NCBI RefSeq assembly: GCF_016711335.1
Contig: NZ_JADJTF010000001.1
Location: 3,534,001-3,598,000, forward strand
Length of the DNA stretch: 64,000 nt
Origin: Thiofilum sp.
Lineage (GTDB): Bacteria > Pseudomonadota > Gammaproteobacteria > Thiotrichales > Thiotrichaceae
Direction of reading: 5' to 3'
The first letter of the stretch is position 1; every line of letters starts with the position of its first letter. Below the pieces are notes generated by a model. That model was not told where the DNA came from and did no database searches. It saw nothing but the letters and a program-made list of their open reading frames with translations. This document shows positions 45,196-54,522 of this stretch, in pieces. A program made the position numbers and the translations under genes.

Positions 45196-45540
45196 ATGAG
45201 CATACCCATGATTGCAGCTATTGATTCACATGTTTTTAATAATGTTCGTAGCCATCTAGGTGATGAGGTTTTCGAGTCTATTGTGACTCAATTTAATAAA
45301 GAAACCTCACAGCTTGTTCAGCAACTGCGCCTAGCTTTTACCCAAAACGATACCAGTCGTATTCAGTTATTAGGCTATAAACTGAAAACTTTAAGCCAAC
45401 AAGTCGGGGCAACACGCCTTGCTCAATTGGCTTGTCAGTTAAGTAATAGTACGCTCCAAACTGTATTACCCGCGATTCAGGCCGAGTATTATCATGTTGT
45501 TTATTGGCTCAATGAGCACTACCTGACACAACGTGCTTAA
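45196..45540 (+). CDS. Degenerate Hpt-like protein lacking the phospho-histidine
   Basis: A 114-residue helical protein that resembles histidine phosphotransfer (Hpt) domains. In the core helix the usual A-H-x-L-K-G-x4-G pattern is replaced by GYKLKTLSQQVGATRLAQLA. The phosphorylated His is Tyr61 and the Gly is Thr, so it cannot relay phosphate in the normal way. It may bind a response regulator or kinase without phosphotransfer. It stands alone with no two-component gene next to it. Confidence 0.6.
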   Translation: MSIPMIAAIDSHVFNNVRSHLGDEVFESIVTQFNKETSQLVQQLRLAFTQNDTSRIQLLGYKLKTLSQQVGATRLAQLACQLSNSTLQTVLPAIQAEYYHVVYWLNEHYLTQRA

Positions 45541-45711
45541 GCATTAAGCTTGAGTTAATAACGGTTTTAATAACTAGCCTCCTTGGTATAAATTGATATT
45601 TATCACTGACACATTTTGTCTTTGAGACTACGATATAGGGTTTAGCAGCCTCTTATAAGCCTGCTATTCACTTAGGGACTCATCCAGTCGACCCTAACCA
45701 AGGAGGTATTT

Positions 45712-46794
45712 ATGGATAATGATCAAACTGTCGAGCCTACCATTCCTATGACTCAAGACCCGCGCAATAATCAGCCGGTGGATGAGTTTACCATTAATGA
45801 GGGTGTTACTAAAACGGGGGCTGCTAAGCTAGCGGCAATAGAAGATATTATTCAAAAGGATGTAAAAAATCCTCCTCTTGATAGTCACAACGTTATTGCC
45901 ACGCTTGAAACTCTGTTAAATGATGCCTCTCCTGAAGATGCTATATTATTAAAATCAGCCCTACTGAAGTGGACAGATAAGAGCAAACTTCCGGTTAGCC
46001 CCGACGATGAATTAGTAGAAAATTGGCGTACTGCGGTTTATCCCTATAAAAATCGTATGTCACGCAAAAACTATGAAAAGCAAAAATACCACTTACAGGT
46101 TGAACTCCTCAAACTACAAGCATGGGTACGTGAGACTGGTCAACGCGTGGTTATTCTATTTGAGGGTCGTGATGCGGCAGGTAAAGGGGGAACCATTAAG
46201 CGCTTTATGGAGCACTTAAATCCTCGTGGTGCTCGCGTCGTCGCTTTGGAAAAACCTACCGAAACCGAACGGGGTCAATGGTACTTCCAGCGCTATGTTT
46301 CTCATTTACCTACCGCAGGTGAGATCGTATTATTCGACCGCTCTTGGTATAACCGTGCAGGTGTAGAACGCGTCATGGGCTTTTGTACCGAAGACGAATA
46401 CCTTGAATTTATGCGTCAAGCGCCTGAATTTGAACGTCATTTGGTCAAAAGCGGTATTCATGTGATTAAATTCTGGTTCTCTGTAAGCCGTGATGAACAG
46501 CGTCGACGCTTTAAAGAGCGCAAAATCCACCCCCTTAAACAGTGGAAACTCAGTCCTATTGATTTAGCCTCGCTAGAAAAATGGGATGAATACAGTAAGG
46601 CTAAAGAAGCTATGTTTTTCCACACGGATACGGCTGAAGCGCCTTGGACTATTCTTAAGTCAGACTGTAAAAAACGTGCTCGACTCAATGCTATGCGTTA
46701 TGTACTCAACAAACTTTCCTATACGGGTAAAGATCCTAAAACGGTCACTCCAGTCGACCCATTGATTGTAGGACGCGCCAGTTTGAGCAACTAA
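45712..46794 (+). CDS. ppk2: Polyphosphate kinase 2 family protein
   Basis: A protein of 360 residues. The PPK2 fold has Walker A GRDAAGKGG (152-160), the lid-like QRYVSHLP, and Walker B DRSWYNR (209-215). It uses polyphosphate to phosphorylate nucleoside diphosphates, or the reverse; the lack of a second domain copy fits the one-domain class. The first 110 residues are an acidic extension not needed by the core fold. AAGGAGG precedes the ATG. Confidence 0.93.
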   Translation: MDNDQTVEPTIPMTQDPRNNQPVDEFTINEGVTKTGAAKLAAIEDIIQKDVKNPPLDSHNVIATLETLLNDASPEDAILLKSALLKWTDKSKLPVSPDDELVENWRTAVYPYKNRMSRKNYEKQKYHLQVELLKLQAWVRETGQRVVILFEGRDAAGKGGTIKRFMEHLNPRGARVVALEKPTETERGQWYFQRYVSHLPTAGEIVLFDRSWYNRAGVERVMGFCTEDEYLEFMRQAPEFERHLVKSGIHVIKFWFSVSRDEQRRRFKERKIHPLKQWKLSPIDLASLEKWDEYSKAKEAMFFHTDTAEAPWTILKSDCKKRARLNAMRYVLNKLSYTGKDPKTVTPVDPLIVGRASLSN

Positions 46795-46908
46795 AGCACA
46801 GGTTTATTGCCTTAGCTCCATAATGTCCCTACGAGATGTAACGTGTATTTCCCAATAATGCACGTTAGAATAAAGCTACTAATCAGAATTGGCTATTTAG
46901 GAGTACTC

Positions 46909-47280
46909 ATGGACGTTATGGAGCGTATTGACCAAGCGGTCAAAAATAATCCCGTAGTGATTTTTATGAAAGGCACGCCACGCATGCCTCAATGCGGGTT
47001 TTCCAGCCGTGCGGCTCAGGCCTTAATGCAGTGCGGCGAGGAATTTGCCTATGTCAACGTGCTAGCTGATCCGGAAATTTTCCAAAATTTACCCCGCTAT
47101 GCCGACTGGCCTACCTTCCCCCAGATTTATATTGATGGCGAATTAGTGGGTGGTTGCGATATTACGGTAGAAATGTTGCAAAATGGTGAGTTAGTACCCG
47201 CTGTAAAAGCGGCGGTAGCTAAATATAAAGCCGCTTCCAACAGTGAAGCGGGCAATGATGAAGCCAGCCCTAATGCTTAA
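46909..47280 (+). CDS. grxD: Monothiol glutaredoxin Grx4 (GrxD)
   Basis: CGFS-type glutaredoxin of 123 residues that carries [2Fe-2S] clusters for delivery or iron sensing. The CGFS motif begins at C29, and GTPRMPQCGFSS, WPTFPQIYIDGELVGG and GGCDI are typical. A longer frame starts at 46843, but the ATG at 46909 has AGGAG at the right distance and matches E. coli GrxD. The 3' end overlaps the convergent sugar kinase gene by 11 bases. Confidence 0.94.
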   Translation: MDVMERIDQAVKNNPVVIFMKGTPRMPQCGFSSRAAQALMQCGEEFAYVNVLADPEIFQNLPRYADWPTFPQIYIDGELVGGCDITVEMLQNGELVPAVKAAVAKYKAASNSEAGNDEASPNA

Positions 47281-48142
47281 CTAATCGCGCTAAACCATAC
47301 TGTTGCACTTTGCGTTGCGCTAATTGCACCGCAAAGTGTACTGCCTCTAGTGTATTTTGCCCCTCACATAAAGCAGCAATCATCCCTGCATTAAATGTAT
47401 CCCCCGCCCCCAGCGTATCCACCACTTGTACCGTAGGCACGGTTACGTGTTGTATCTCTGCTCCTTTATCCAGCACTAAAGCTCCCTGCTTCCCTAGGGT
47501 TAATGTCATTATCGTGTGTGGATAATGACTGCTTAATTGCTGTAGCCATTGCTGGGGAGTGAGGTGTGGATATTGGGCTTGCCAATAGGCTTGTGAAATA
47601 AAAACCACATCCACTAAGCCTATTAATACCTCTAAACCCGCACGATTTTTTTCTAGCTCTAATGAAATGCGAGCTTTGAGTTGATGTTGGCGTACCTGTT
47701 TAATTAAATGGGGTAAAACTTCTACATTACGCCCCTCAAAATGAAACCAATCATACTGAGCCAGTGGCAGATTATTTAAAGCCTCTTGGGCTAACTCTGG
47801 CAAATGCCGATGGTGAATAATAGTGCGACTACCGGTTTGCTGATTGAGTAAAATCACAGAATTAGGGGTTTGATAGCCCGCTAATACCGGTGAATAGCCG
47901 ATCTCAATCCCCTGTTGCTCTAGCTGTTGTCTTAGCCATTCGCCCTGACTATCCGCTGCAAAGGTATTGAGTAAGGTGCATAGATGGCCTAATTGCTGCA
48001 ACACTTGCACGGTATTTGTGCCATTACCCCCTAAAGTTTGGGTTTGACTCGTAGCTCGTAGTTCTTCATCTTCTGCTGGATAATGACCGACCTCATAAAT
48101 ATGATCGATTAGAGCATTACCCACCACTAAAATCTGACTCAT
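47270..48142 (-). CDS. PfkB family carbohydrate kinase (ketohexokinase/ribokinase-like)
   Basis: A protein of 290 residues. The N-terminal LGGNGTNTVQVLQQLG is PfkB signature 1, and DTLGAGDTFNAGMI near residue 248 is signature 2, with the catalytic Asp in GAGD. The short length and motif spacing resemble ketohexokinase-like proteins, but the sugar cannot be assigned. It is convergent with grxD (11-base overlap) and divergent from hflK. Confidence 0.88.
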   Translation of the reverse strand: MSQILVVGNALIDHIYEVGHYPAEDEELRATSQTQTLGGNGTNTVQVLQQLGHLCTLLNTFAADSQGEWLRQQLEQQGIEIGYSPVLAGYQTPNSVILLNQQTGSRTIIHHRHLPELAQEALNNLPLAQYDWFHFEGRNVEVLPHLIKQVRQHQLKARISLELEKNRAGLEVLIGLVDVVFISQAYWQAQYPHLTPQQWLQQLSSHYPHTIMTLTLGKQGALVLDKGAEIQHVTVPTVQVVDTLGAGDTFNAGMIAALCEGQNTLEAVHFAVQLAQRKVQQYGLARLVKH

Positions 48143-48362
48143 AAACGCTATTTACTCCTAAAAAGAACCGTCTCTTACCCTAAAACAAGACGCTAGTGAT
48201 GAAAAGCTCAATTAAAGTCCATTTATTACAGAGTAAAGTTGCCACTCTTAAATGACGTGCTTACAATGCGCTTCTTAGTTTAATTATGCCTGTGCTGTCA
48301 TTATCACACGCTCAACACTTAACGCATACGTGTCTGGATAGCCATCACTTTAGGAGTTTTTT

Positions 48363-49586
48363 ATGCCCTGGAATGAACCGGGAGATAACAATCAAGACCC
48401 ATGGACTGGCAAAAAGCGCTCGACGGGAAGCAAAGCTAATCCAGATGAGCTAATCAGCTCATTAACTAAAAAAATGAACGAATTATTAGGAGGTCGCAAA
48501 AGCAGTGGTGGCTCTAATAATCAATCCTCTAGCCAAGCCCCTAATTTAAGAACGGTCGGTCTGCTGGCAGTAGTCGGTGTCATTGCGTGGTTAGCTTTTG
48601 GTATTTATACCGTAGATGCACGCCAACAAGCGCTAGTATTACGCTTTGGCTCTTATGTAGAAACCACAGGGCCCGGCTTACATTGGCATTTACCCTATCC
48701 TATAGAGCGCATTGAAATAGTCGATGTGGATCAAAACCGCAGCGCTCAAGATCGCAGTACTATGCTGACCAAAGACGAAAATATCGTCGATATTGCGGTT
48801 TCCGTACAATACAAAGTCAGTGATCCAGTCGCTTATAGCTTTAATGTACTGAATATCGACAGCTCTATTGATCAAAGTCGCGGTACTTTATATCAAGTAT
48901 TACGCAGTTCTATTCGTGAAATCGTAGGACGCAATAGCATGGACTTCATTTTAAAAGAAGGACGTGAACAAATTGCGGTAGAAGCTCAAACCCTGATGCA
49001 AGAAATCCTCAATGGCTATAATGCCGGAGTACGCATTATTAAGGTTAACCTCACCTATGCCGAAGCACCTACTGAAGTGAAAGACGCTTTTGATGATGCC
49101 AATCGTGCTCGTGAAGATGCCAACCGCTTCCAAAACGAAGCCGATGCTTACTCTAAAAAAGTAGTACCTGAAGCCCGTGGTCAAGCGGCACGCAAACTAG
49201 AAGAAGCAAATGCCTATCGCGCTCAAGTCATCGCTCAAGCAGAAGGGGATGCAGCACGCTTTACTCAGCTTGTCACAGAGTATCAAAAAGCACCCGCTGT
49301 TACGCGTGAACGACTCTATCTAGATACTATGGAAAAAGTATTAGGTGGCTCACGTAAAGTGATTGTTGATAACCAACAGCAAAACATTTTGTATCTACCT
49401 CTAGAGCAAGGCACTAGCACTTCAAACCTGAAACCTTTACCTGCACCTCCTGCTAGCTTTACCTCGCAAAACAGTGACAGTAATGGGATCACCCCCGCGC
49501 CTGCTTCCGTTAATCCGCCTAATACCAGCAACAATATACGCCAAGAGCGCTCTTTAATTCCTAGTGTTGCACGCGAGGGACGTTAA
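48363..49586 (+). CDS. hflK: HflK, SPFH regulator of FtsH
   Basis: A protein of 407 residues. It has a glycine/asparagine-rich N-terminus starting MPWNEPGDNNQDPW, one membrane helix at about residues 62-79, an SPFH/band-7 domain to about 290, a charged coiled-coil region and a proline-rich tail. With HflC it forms a large periplasmic cage around the FtsH protease. AGGAG precedes the ATG. It lies 2 bases before hflC. Confidence 0.95.
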   Translation: MPWNEPGDNNQDPWTGKKRSTGSKANPDELISSLTKKMNELLGGRKSSGGSNNQSSSQAPNLRTVGLLAVVGVIAWLAFGIYTVDARQQALVLRFGSYVETTGPGLHWHLPYPIERIEIVDVDQNRSAQDRSTMLTKDENIVDIAVSVQYKVSDPVAYSFNVLNIDSSIDQSRGTLYQVLRSSIREIVGRNSMDFILKEGREQIAVEAQTLMQEILNGYNAGVRIIKVNLTYAEAPTEVKDAFDDANRAREDANRFQNEADAYSKKVVPEARGQAARKLEEANAYRAQVIAQAEGDAARFTQLVTEYQKAPAVTRERLYLDTMEKVLGGSRKVIVDNQQQNILYLPLEQGTSTSNLKPLPAPPASFTSQNSDSNGITPAPASVNPPNTSNNIRQERSLIPSVAREGR

Positions 49587-49588
49587 TC

Positions 49589-50497
49589 ATGAGTATTACT
49601 AATAAATTGAATGCCTCTACGCTTAAAATGATCGGTGCTGCACTGGGTATTTTAATCATTGTGTTATACACCATGGCTTATACCGTAGATCAGCGTGAGC
49701 GTGCGATTAAATTTCGCTTTAGAGAAATTGTTGAGTCAAATATCGAGCCTGGACTACATTTTCGCTTCCCGCTCATCGAGCAAGTGGCTTATTTTCCAGC
49801 GCAAATTCTTTCCCTTGAATCAAGTTCGGAGCGCTTTTTAACCAGTGAAAAGAAATACGTACAAGTAGATTTTTTCGTGAAATGGCGTATTGAAGACGTA
49901 GGCAAGTTTTATCGCTCCACCGGTGGTGGACGGATGCAAGATGCTACTAACCGTTTAGAAGACATTATGAAAGATGGCTTACGTAATGAGTTTTCTAAGC
50001 GCACTATCGAAGAAGCATTAAGTGCTCAACGGGCGCAAATCATGCAGGGCTTAAAAACCAAATCCAATGATGCCGCGCAAGAACTCGGTATTGAAGTAGT
50101 TGATGTGCGCGTGAGTAAAATCGACTTCCCTGATCAAGTGAGTGAATCGGTTTATGAGCGTATGCGTTCTGAACGTAAGCGCGTGGCTCAAGATTTCCGC
50201 TCGCGTGGTAAAGAAGAAGCAGAGAAAATTCAGGCGGCTGCGGATCGTGAGTCGACCATTATCTTAGCGCAGGCGTATCGAGATGCTGAAAGAGTACGCG
50301 GTGAGGGTGATGCTAAAGCCGCAGAAATTTATGCTAAAGCTTATCAAGCGGATGCAGCTTTCTACTCGTTCTACCGTAGTTTGCAAGCTTACCGTAGTTC
50401 TTTAGGGGATAACTCTAGCACTATGATCCTTGATCCTAATGCTGATTTCTTCCGCTATTTAAAACAACCTCAGTCTAACGCTGTTGCGGCACAGTAA
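49589..50497 (+). CDS. hflC: HflC, SPFH regulator of FtsH
   Basis: A protein of 302 residues with one N-terminal membrane helix (about residues 13-31), an SPFH domain with the typical VDQRERAIKFRF start, and a coiled-coil C-terminal part. It partners HflK. The hflX and hfq genes often placed upstream in gammaproteobacteria are absent from the window; here a sugar kinase gene precedes the pair. Confidence 0.95.
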   Translation: MSITNKLNASTLKMIGAALGILIIVLYTMAYTVDQRERAIKFRFREIVESNIEPGLHFRFPLIEQVAYFPAQILSLESSSERFLTSEKKYVQVDFFVKWRIEDVGKFYRSTGGGRMQDATNRLEDIMKDGLRNEFSKRTIEEALSAQRAQIMQGLKTKSNDAAQELGIEVVDVRVSKIDFPDQVSESVYERMRSERKRVAQDFRSRGKEEAEKIQAAADRESTIILAQAYRDAERVRGEGDAKAAEIYAKAYQADAAFYSFYRSLQAYRSSLGDNSSTMILDPNADFFRYLKQPQSNAVAAQ

Positions 50498-50500
50498 TCG

Positions 50501-50692
50501 ATGATTAACTGGCAAAGTCTGCTCACTGCTTTGGCCCTCTTACTGATTATAGAGGGCCTATTGCCGTTTATTAGCCCCCGTTTATCCAAGAAAGCGTATG
50601 AGGAGTTTTTAACCTATTCGGAAAAAACCTTACGTTTGATTGGTCTAGCCAGTATTATTGCTGGTATCCTACTGCTCTTTCTGACTGACTAA
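50501..50692 (+). CDS. DUF2065 small membrane protein (YjeT-like)
   Basis: A 63-residue protein with two hydrophobic helices (about 5-22 and 43-61) separated by a basic loop containing RLSKKAYEEF. It matches the DUF2065/YjeT family that usually lies between hflC and purA. It lies 3 bases after hflC and 7 bases before hisZ, as expected for an operon. Function unknown. Confidence 0.88.
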   Translation: MINWQSLLTALALLLIIEGLLPFISPRLSKKAYEEFLTYSEKTLRLIGLASIIAGILLLFLTD

Positions 50693-50699
50693 CTCCAAT

Positions 50700-51884
50700 A
50701 TGTCTAATGCTAATCAATACTGGGCACTCCCTGATGGGATTAATGAGGCATTGCCTAGTGATGCTGCGCGTTTAGAGCGCTTACGCCGTGAACTGCTCGA
50801 CCTCTATGCCACTTGGGGCTATCAATTGGTGATGCCGCCGATGGTTGAGTATTTAGAATCCTTACGTATTGCTCAAGGTACTGATCTTGATCTGCAAACC
50901 TTTAAGCTCACTGATCAGCTTAATGGACGTATGATGGGCGTCAGAGCCGATATGACGCCCCAAATAGCACGCATGGATGCTCATCGCCTTAAGTCCAATG
51001 AAATTAATCGTTTATGCTATATCGGCACAGTATTGCGCACCAAAAGCTTTCATCGTGATGGCTCACGCGCTCCCTTGCAAGTGGGGGCTGAATTGTTTGG
51101 ACATGCGGGCTTAGATAGTGATTTAGAAGTACTGGCTTTACTCCTCCAAACTTTAATGCATTGCCAAGTACCGGATATTTTAGTGGGTATTGGTCATGTC
51201 GAAGTATTCAGCGGTTTAGTCGCGCAAGCACAACTCAATGACTTAGAGCAAAAACAATACTTAGCTATATTGGAGCGCAAATCGCTACCAGAGTTAGAGC
51301 CTTGGTTAGCAGAACGTTCGTGCAGTGACGAAGCCAAAGCGATGCTTTATGCCTTACCGCGTTTATATGGTGGCGTTGAAGTACTGCAACAAGCCAGAAC
51401 TGCCTTTAGTGCAGCTAATGCAGAGGTATTAGCCGCACTAGACTATTTGCAACATATTGTTACCCTACTACAGCAACAATATCCGGCTTGTCGTATTCAT
51501 ATCGATTTAGCCGAGCTATCCGGTTATAGCTATCACACGGGTATTGTTTATGCGGTTTACACTCCGGGTACGGGACGTGAAATTGCTCGTGGTGGACGCT
51601 ATGACGGCATAGGTGAAGCGTTTGGACGTGCTCGCCCTGCAACGGGCTTTAGTACTAATCTACATGAATTAGTACGTTACTTACCCTCTGATACTACTAC
51701 TAATCAGGCTATTTTAGCGCCAGCCATCAATGATCCTGTTTTAGAACAAACCATTGCCGGACTGCGTTCACAGGGGGAATGTGTTATTCGTATTTTAGAA
51801 GGTCAGACCACTACAGCCGCTGATCTAGGACTAACCCGCCAGCTTGTGCATGCAAATGGGCAATGGATTCTTAATAAAGTTTGA
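50700..51884 (+). CDS. hisZ: ATP phosphoribosyltransferase regulatory subunit HisZ
   Basis: A protein of 394 residues similar to the catalytic core of histidyl-tRNA synthetase but lacking the anticodon domain. It pairs with short HisG to catalyse the first step of histidine synthesis. The class II motifs are seen in MGVRADMTPQIARMDAHR and in GRGGRYDGIGEAFGRARPATGFS (read as ARGGRYDG). The order hflC-DUF2065-hisZ-purA is common in proteobacteria. Confidence 0.93.
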   Translation: MSNANQYWALPDGINEALPSDAARLERLRRELLDLYATWGYQLVMPPMVEYLESLRIAQGTDLDLQTFKLTDQLNGRMMGVRADMTPQIARMDAHRLKSNEINRLCYIGTVLRTKSFHRDGSRAPLQVGAELFGHAGLDSDLEVLALLLQTLMHCQVPDILVGIGHVEVFSGLVAQAQLNDLEQKQYLAILERKSLPELEPWLAERSCSDEAKAMLYALPRLYGGVEVLQQARTAFSAANAEVLAALDYLQHIVTLLQQQYPACRIHIDLAELSGYSYHTGIVYAVYTPGTGREIARGGRYDGIGEAFGRARPATGFSTNLHELVRYLPSDTTTNQAILAPAINDPVLEQTIAGLRSQGECVIRILEGQTTTAADLGLTRQLVHANGQWILNKV

Positions 51885-51896
51885 GTGAGAGTAAGT

Positions 51897-53189
51897 ATGG
51901 GTAAGAATGTTGTTGTACTCGGTACACAATGGGGAGATGAGGGTAAGGGTAAAATCGTTGATTTGCTCACCGAGAAAGCCGCCGCAGTCGTGCGCTTTCA
52001 AGGAGGACATAATGCCGGTCATACCCTAGTGATTAATGGTAAAAAAACCGTATTACATTTAATTCCTTCCGGTATTTTACGCACCGAGGTGGAATGTCTG
52101 ATTGGTAATGGGGTAGTGCTTTCTCCTGAAGCGCTGTTAAAAGAAATTACTATGTTAGAAAACAATGGCATCCCAGTACGTGAGCGCTTACGTATTTCTG
52201 AATCCTGCCAATTGATTCTGCCCTATCATGCGGCCTTAGACTTAGCGCGGGAAAAAGCCCGTGGCAGTCAAGCTATTGGCACTACCGGACGTGGTATCGG
52301 TCCAGCCTATGAGGATAAAATTTCACGTCGTGGCGTCAGAGTGAGTGATCTATTAGATCCCGCCCAATTTGAAGCTAAATTACGTACTATTTTGGAATAT
52401 CATAATTTTATTTTAGTTAATTACTATCATGCTGAGCCGGTTGATTTCCAACAAACCTTGGAACAAGGTTTAGCCATGGGTGAAATCTTGCGCCCTATGA
52501 TTATGGATATTCCACACCGCTTATATGAACTGCGCAAAGCTGGACATCATGTCATGATGGAAGGTGCACAGGGCACTTTACTCGATATTGATCATGGTAC
52601 TTACCCTTATGTCACCTCCTCCAATACTACAGCGGGTGGCGCTTGTACCGGAGCGGGTGTTGGTCCTCGTGATTTGGATTATATTTTAGGGATTACTAAA
52701 GCCTATACCACACGAGTGGGCTCAGGCCCCTTCCCCACTGAACTATTTGACGATGTGGGTAAGCATATTGCTAAAACAGGTCAAGAGTTTGGCGCCACTA
52801 CAGGGCGTGCACGGCGTTGTGGCTGGTTTGATGCAGTAGTACTACGCCGCGCTATGCAGCTTAATAGTATTAGTGGTCTGTGCATTACAAAACTGGATGT
52901 ACTAGATGGTATTGATACGATTCGTTTGTGCGTAGCGTATGAACTAGATGGGGTGCAATACGATGTGCCTCCCGTCTCAACCGAGCGTTTTGCACAATGT
53001 ACCCCTATTTATGAAGAGCTACCCGGCTGGACAGAATCAACCTTTGGTGTTACCGATTACAATCAACTACCCGCTAATGCTCGTTCTTACTTAAAGCGTA
53101 TTGAGCAAGTATTAGAAACTCCGATTGATATTATTTCCACCGGACCTGATCGAGAACAAACCATTATTCTCAATCATCCTTACGCTTAA
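51897..53189 (+). CDS. purA: Adenylosuccinate synthetase PurA
   Basis: GTP-dependent enzyme of 430 residues in AMP synthesis. The N-terminal MGKNVVVLGTQWGDEGKGK gives the GTP P-loop-like motif with catalytic Asp; QAIGTTGRGIGPAYEDK and EGAQGTLLDIDHGTYP are also intact. The frame opens at 51885 with GTG, but the ATG at 51897 matches E. coli PurA. A palindromic repeat follows the stop. Confidence 0.96.
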   Translation: MGKNVVVLGTQWGDEGKGKIVDLLTEKAAAVVRFQGGHNAGHTLVINGKKTVLHLIPSGILRTEVECLIGNGVVLSPEALLKEITMLENNGIPVRERLRISESCQLILPYHAALDLAREKARGSQAIGTTGRGIGPAYEDKISRRGVRVSDLLDPAQFEAKLRTILEYHNFILVNYYHAEPVDFQQTLEQGLAMGEILRPMIMDIPHRLYELRKAGHHVMMEGAQGTLLDIDHGTYPYVTSSNTTAGGACTGAGVGPRDLDYILGITKAYTTRVGSGPFPTELFDDVGKHIAKTGQEFGATTGRARRCGWFDAVVLRRAMQLNSISGLCITKLDVLDGIDTIRLCVAYELDGVQYDVPPVSTERFAQCTPIYEELPGWTESTFGVTDYNQLPANARSYLKRIEQVLETPIDIISTGPDREQTIILNHPYA

Positions 53190-53229
53190 CCCCTCCCCAA
53201 CCCTCCCCTTATCAAGGGAGGGTGTAAGA
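53190..53229. repeat. C/G-rich palindromic repeat after purA
   Basis: A C-rich arm (CCCTCCCCTT), a short loop and a G-rich arm (AAGGGAGGG) form a stem, followed by TGTAAGA. It begins right after the purA stop. It resembles the element at 36463-36511 and may also act as a terminator. Confidence 0.55.
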
Positions 53230-53244
53230 CGAATTAGCATTACT

Positions 53245-54039
53245 ATGACCACTTGTAGCACTGAACCTGACCTCAATCGCCGTTTTGGGGGAATTGCTCG
53301 CTTATATGGTGTGGAAGGTTTAGCCCGTTTACAACAAGCGCATGTGTGTGTAATTGGTGTGGGCGGGGTTGGCTCGTGGGCAGTCGAAGCTTTAACACGT
53401 AGCGGTATTGGGCATTTAACCTTAATCGATTTAGATTCTGCGAGTGAATCTAATATCAATCGGCAATTAGTCGCTTTAGATAGCACTTTAGGCAAAGCTA
53501 AAGTTACTATTTTAAAAGAACGCTGTTTTGATATTAATCCCCAATGTTCAATAACGGCTATTGAAGATTTTGTAGAATTAGAAACGATTAATACCTTAAT
53601 CAAGCCTAATTTTGATTATGTCATCGATTGTATTGATAACTCTAAAATCAAAGCCGCCTTGATTGCACATTGTAAACGCCAAAAAATTAAAATGATTACT
53701 TTAGGCGGTGCAGGTGGACAAAAAGATCCTACTAAAATTCGCCTCACTGATTTAACTAAAAGCCTGCAAGACCCCTTATTATCTAAAGTGCGTAAACTAC
53801 TACGTCAGGATTATAACTTTACCCGTAATCCTAAACGGCGTTTTGATATACCGTGCGTATGGTCTGAAGAAACCATGAGTTTTGCCGATAATGCTAGTGC
53901 TAAGACGGGACTTACTTGTGCGGGAGGCTTAGGCTCGGTGATGACAGTAACGGCTACGTTTGCGCTGGTAGCTGTCAGTTATGTCTTGGATAAACTAACA
54001 GCCCCTAGTAAAGACAATAGCAATACTCAGACTGAATAG
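53245..54039 (+). CDS. tcdA: tRNA threonylcarbamoyladenosine dehydratase TcdA (CsdL)
   Basis: E1-like enzyme of 264 residues that dehydrates t6A to cyclic ct6A at tRNA position 37. The start RRFGGIARLYG is typical of the family. The ATP-binding Rossmann motif GVGGVGSW and the DLDSASESNINRQ motif follow, as does the ETMSFAD region. The frame extends upstream through the repeat to 53125, but the ATG at 53245 is the family start. The stop is 2 bases from that of the convergent bacterioferritin gene. Confidence 0.93.
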   Translation: MTTCSTEPDLNRRFGGIARLYGVEGLARLQQAHVCVIGVGGVGSWAVEALTRSGIGHLTLIDLDSASESNINRQLVALDSTLGKAKVTILKERCFDINPQCSITAIEDFVELETINTLIKPNFDYVIDCIDNSKIKAALIAHCKRQKIKMITLGGAGGQKDPTKIRLTDLTKSLQDPLLSKVRKLLRQDYNFTRNPKRRFDIPCVWSEETMSFADNASAKTGLTCAGGLGSVMTVTATFALVAVSYVLDKLTAPSKDNSNTQTE

Positions 54040-54040
54040 A

Positions 54041-54508
54041 TTACATCTGAGATTGTAAATAATTCTGCAACCCTATTTTATCGATTAAGCCTAATTGTTT
54101 TTCTAGCCAATAAGCATGATCTTCTTCGGTATCAAATAGCTGTGCTTTAAGTAGATCACGGGTGACATAATCGTGTTCTTCTTCACATAATTTAATAGCC
54201 GCTTTTAAAGTCCCTACGACATGATATTCAAGTGCTAGGTCATTTTTGAGCATACTAATCACGTCACTACCCACATTTAAATTATCTTGATTATTTAAAT
54301 CAGGTATACCGCCTAAAAATAAAATGCGCTTAATCATCGCATCCGCATGCTGGGTTTCCTCTTGACGCTCGTGATCTAAACGCTCATATAGTTTGGTTAA
54401 ACCCCAATCATCATACATACGGGAATGAATAAAATATTGATCGCGTGCCGCTAATTCGCCCGCCAGTAATTTTTTCAGCTCGTCAATAACACGTTGGCTA
54501 CCTTGCAT
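54041..54508 (-). CDS. Bacterioferritin subunit with intact ferroxidase centre but no heme Met
   Basis: A protein of 155 residues. By alignment with E. coli Bfr, the diiron ligands are kept: E18, E51, H54, E94 and the pair E128/H131 (one-residue insert before the last two). The heme ligand Met52 is Thr52. This subunit should oxidise Fe2+ but not bind heme at the dimer interface in the usual way. It lies 14 bases downstream of the second, complementary bacterioferritin gene and is probably part of a mixed 24-mer. Confidence 0.93.
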   Translation of the reverse strand: MQGSQRVIDELKKLLAGELAARDQYFIHSRMYDDWGLTKLYERLDHERQEETQHADAMIKRILFLGGIPDLNNQDNLNVGSDVISMLKNDLALEYHVVGTLKAAIKLCEEEHDYVTRDLLKAQLFDTEEDHAYWLEKQLGLIDKIGLQNYLQSQM

Positions 54509-54522
54509 GCCAATACTCCTTT

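Noticed and set aside
53112..53603. 163-codon frame on the minus strand across purA end and tcdA start
   Set aside because: It is antisense to two well-supported genes and runs through a palindromic repeat.
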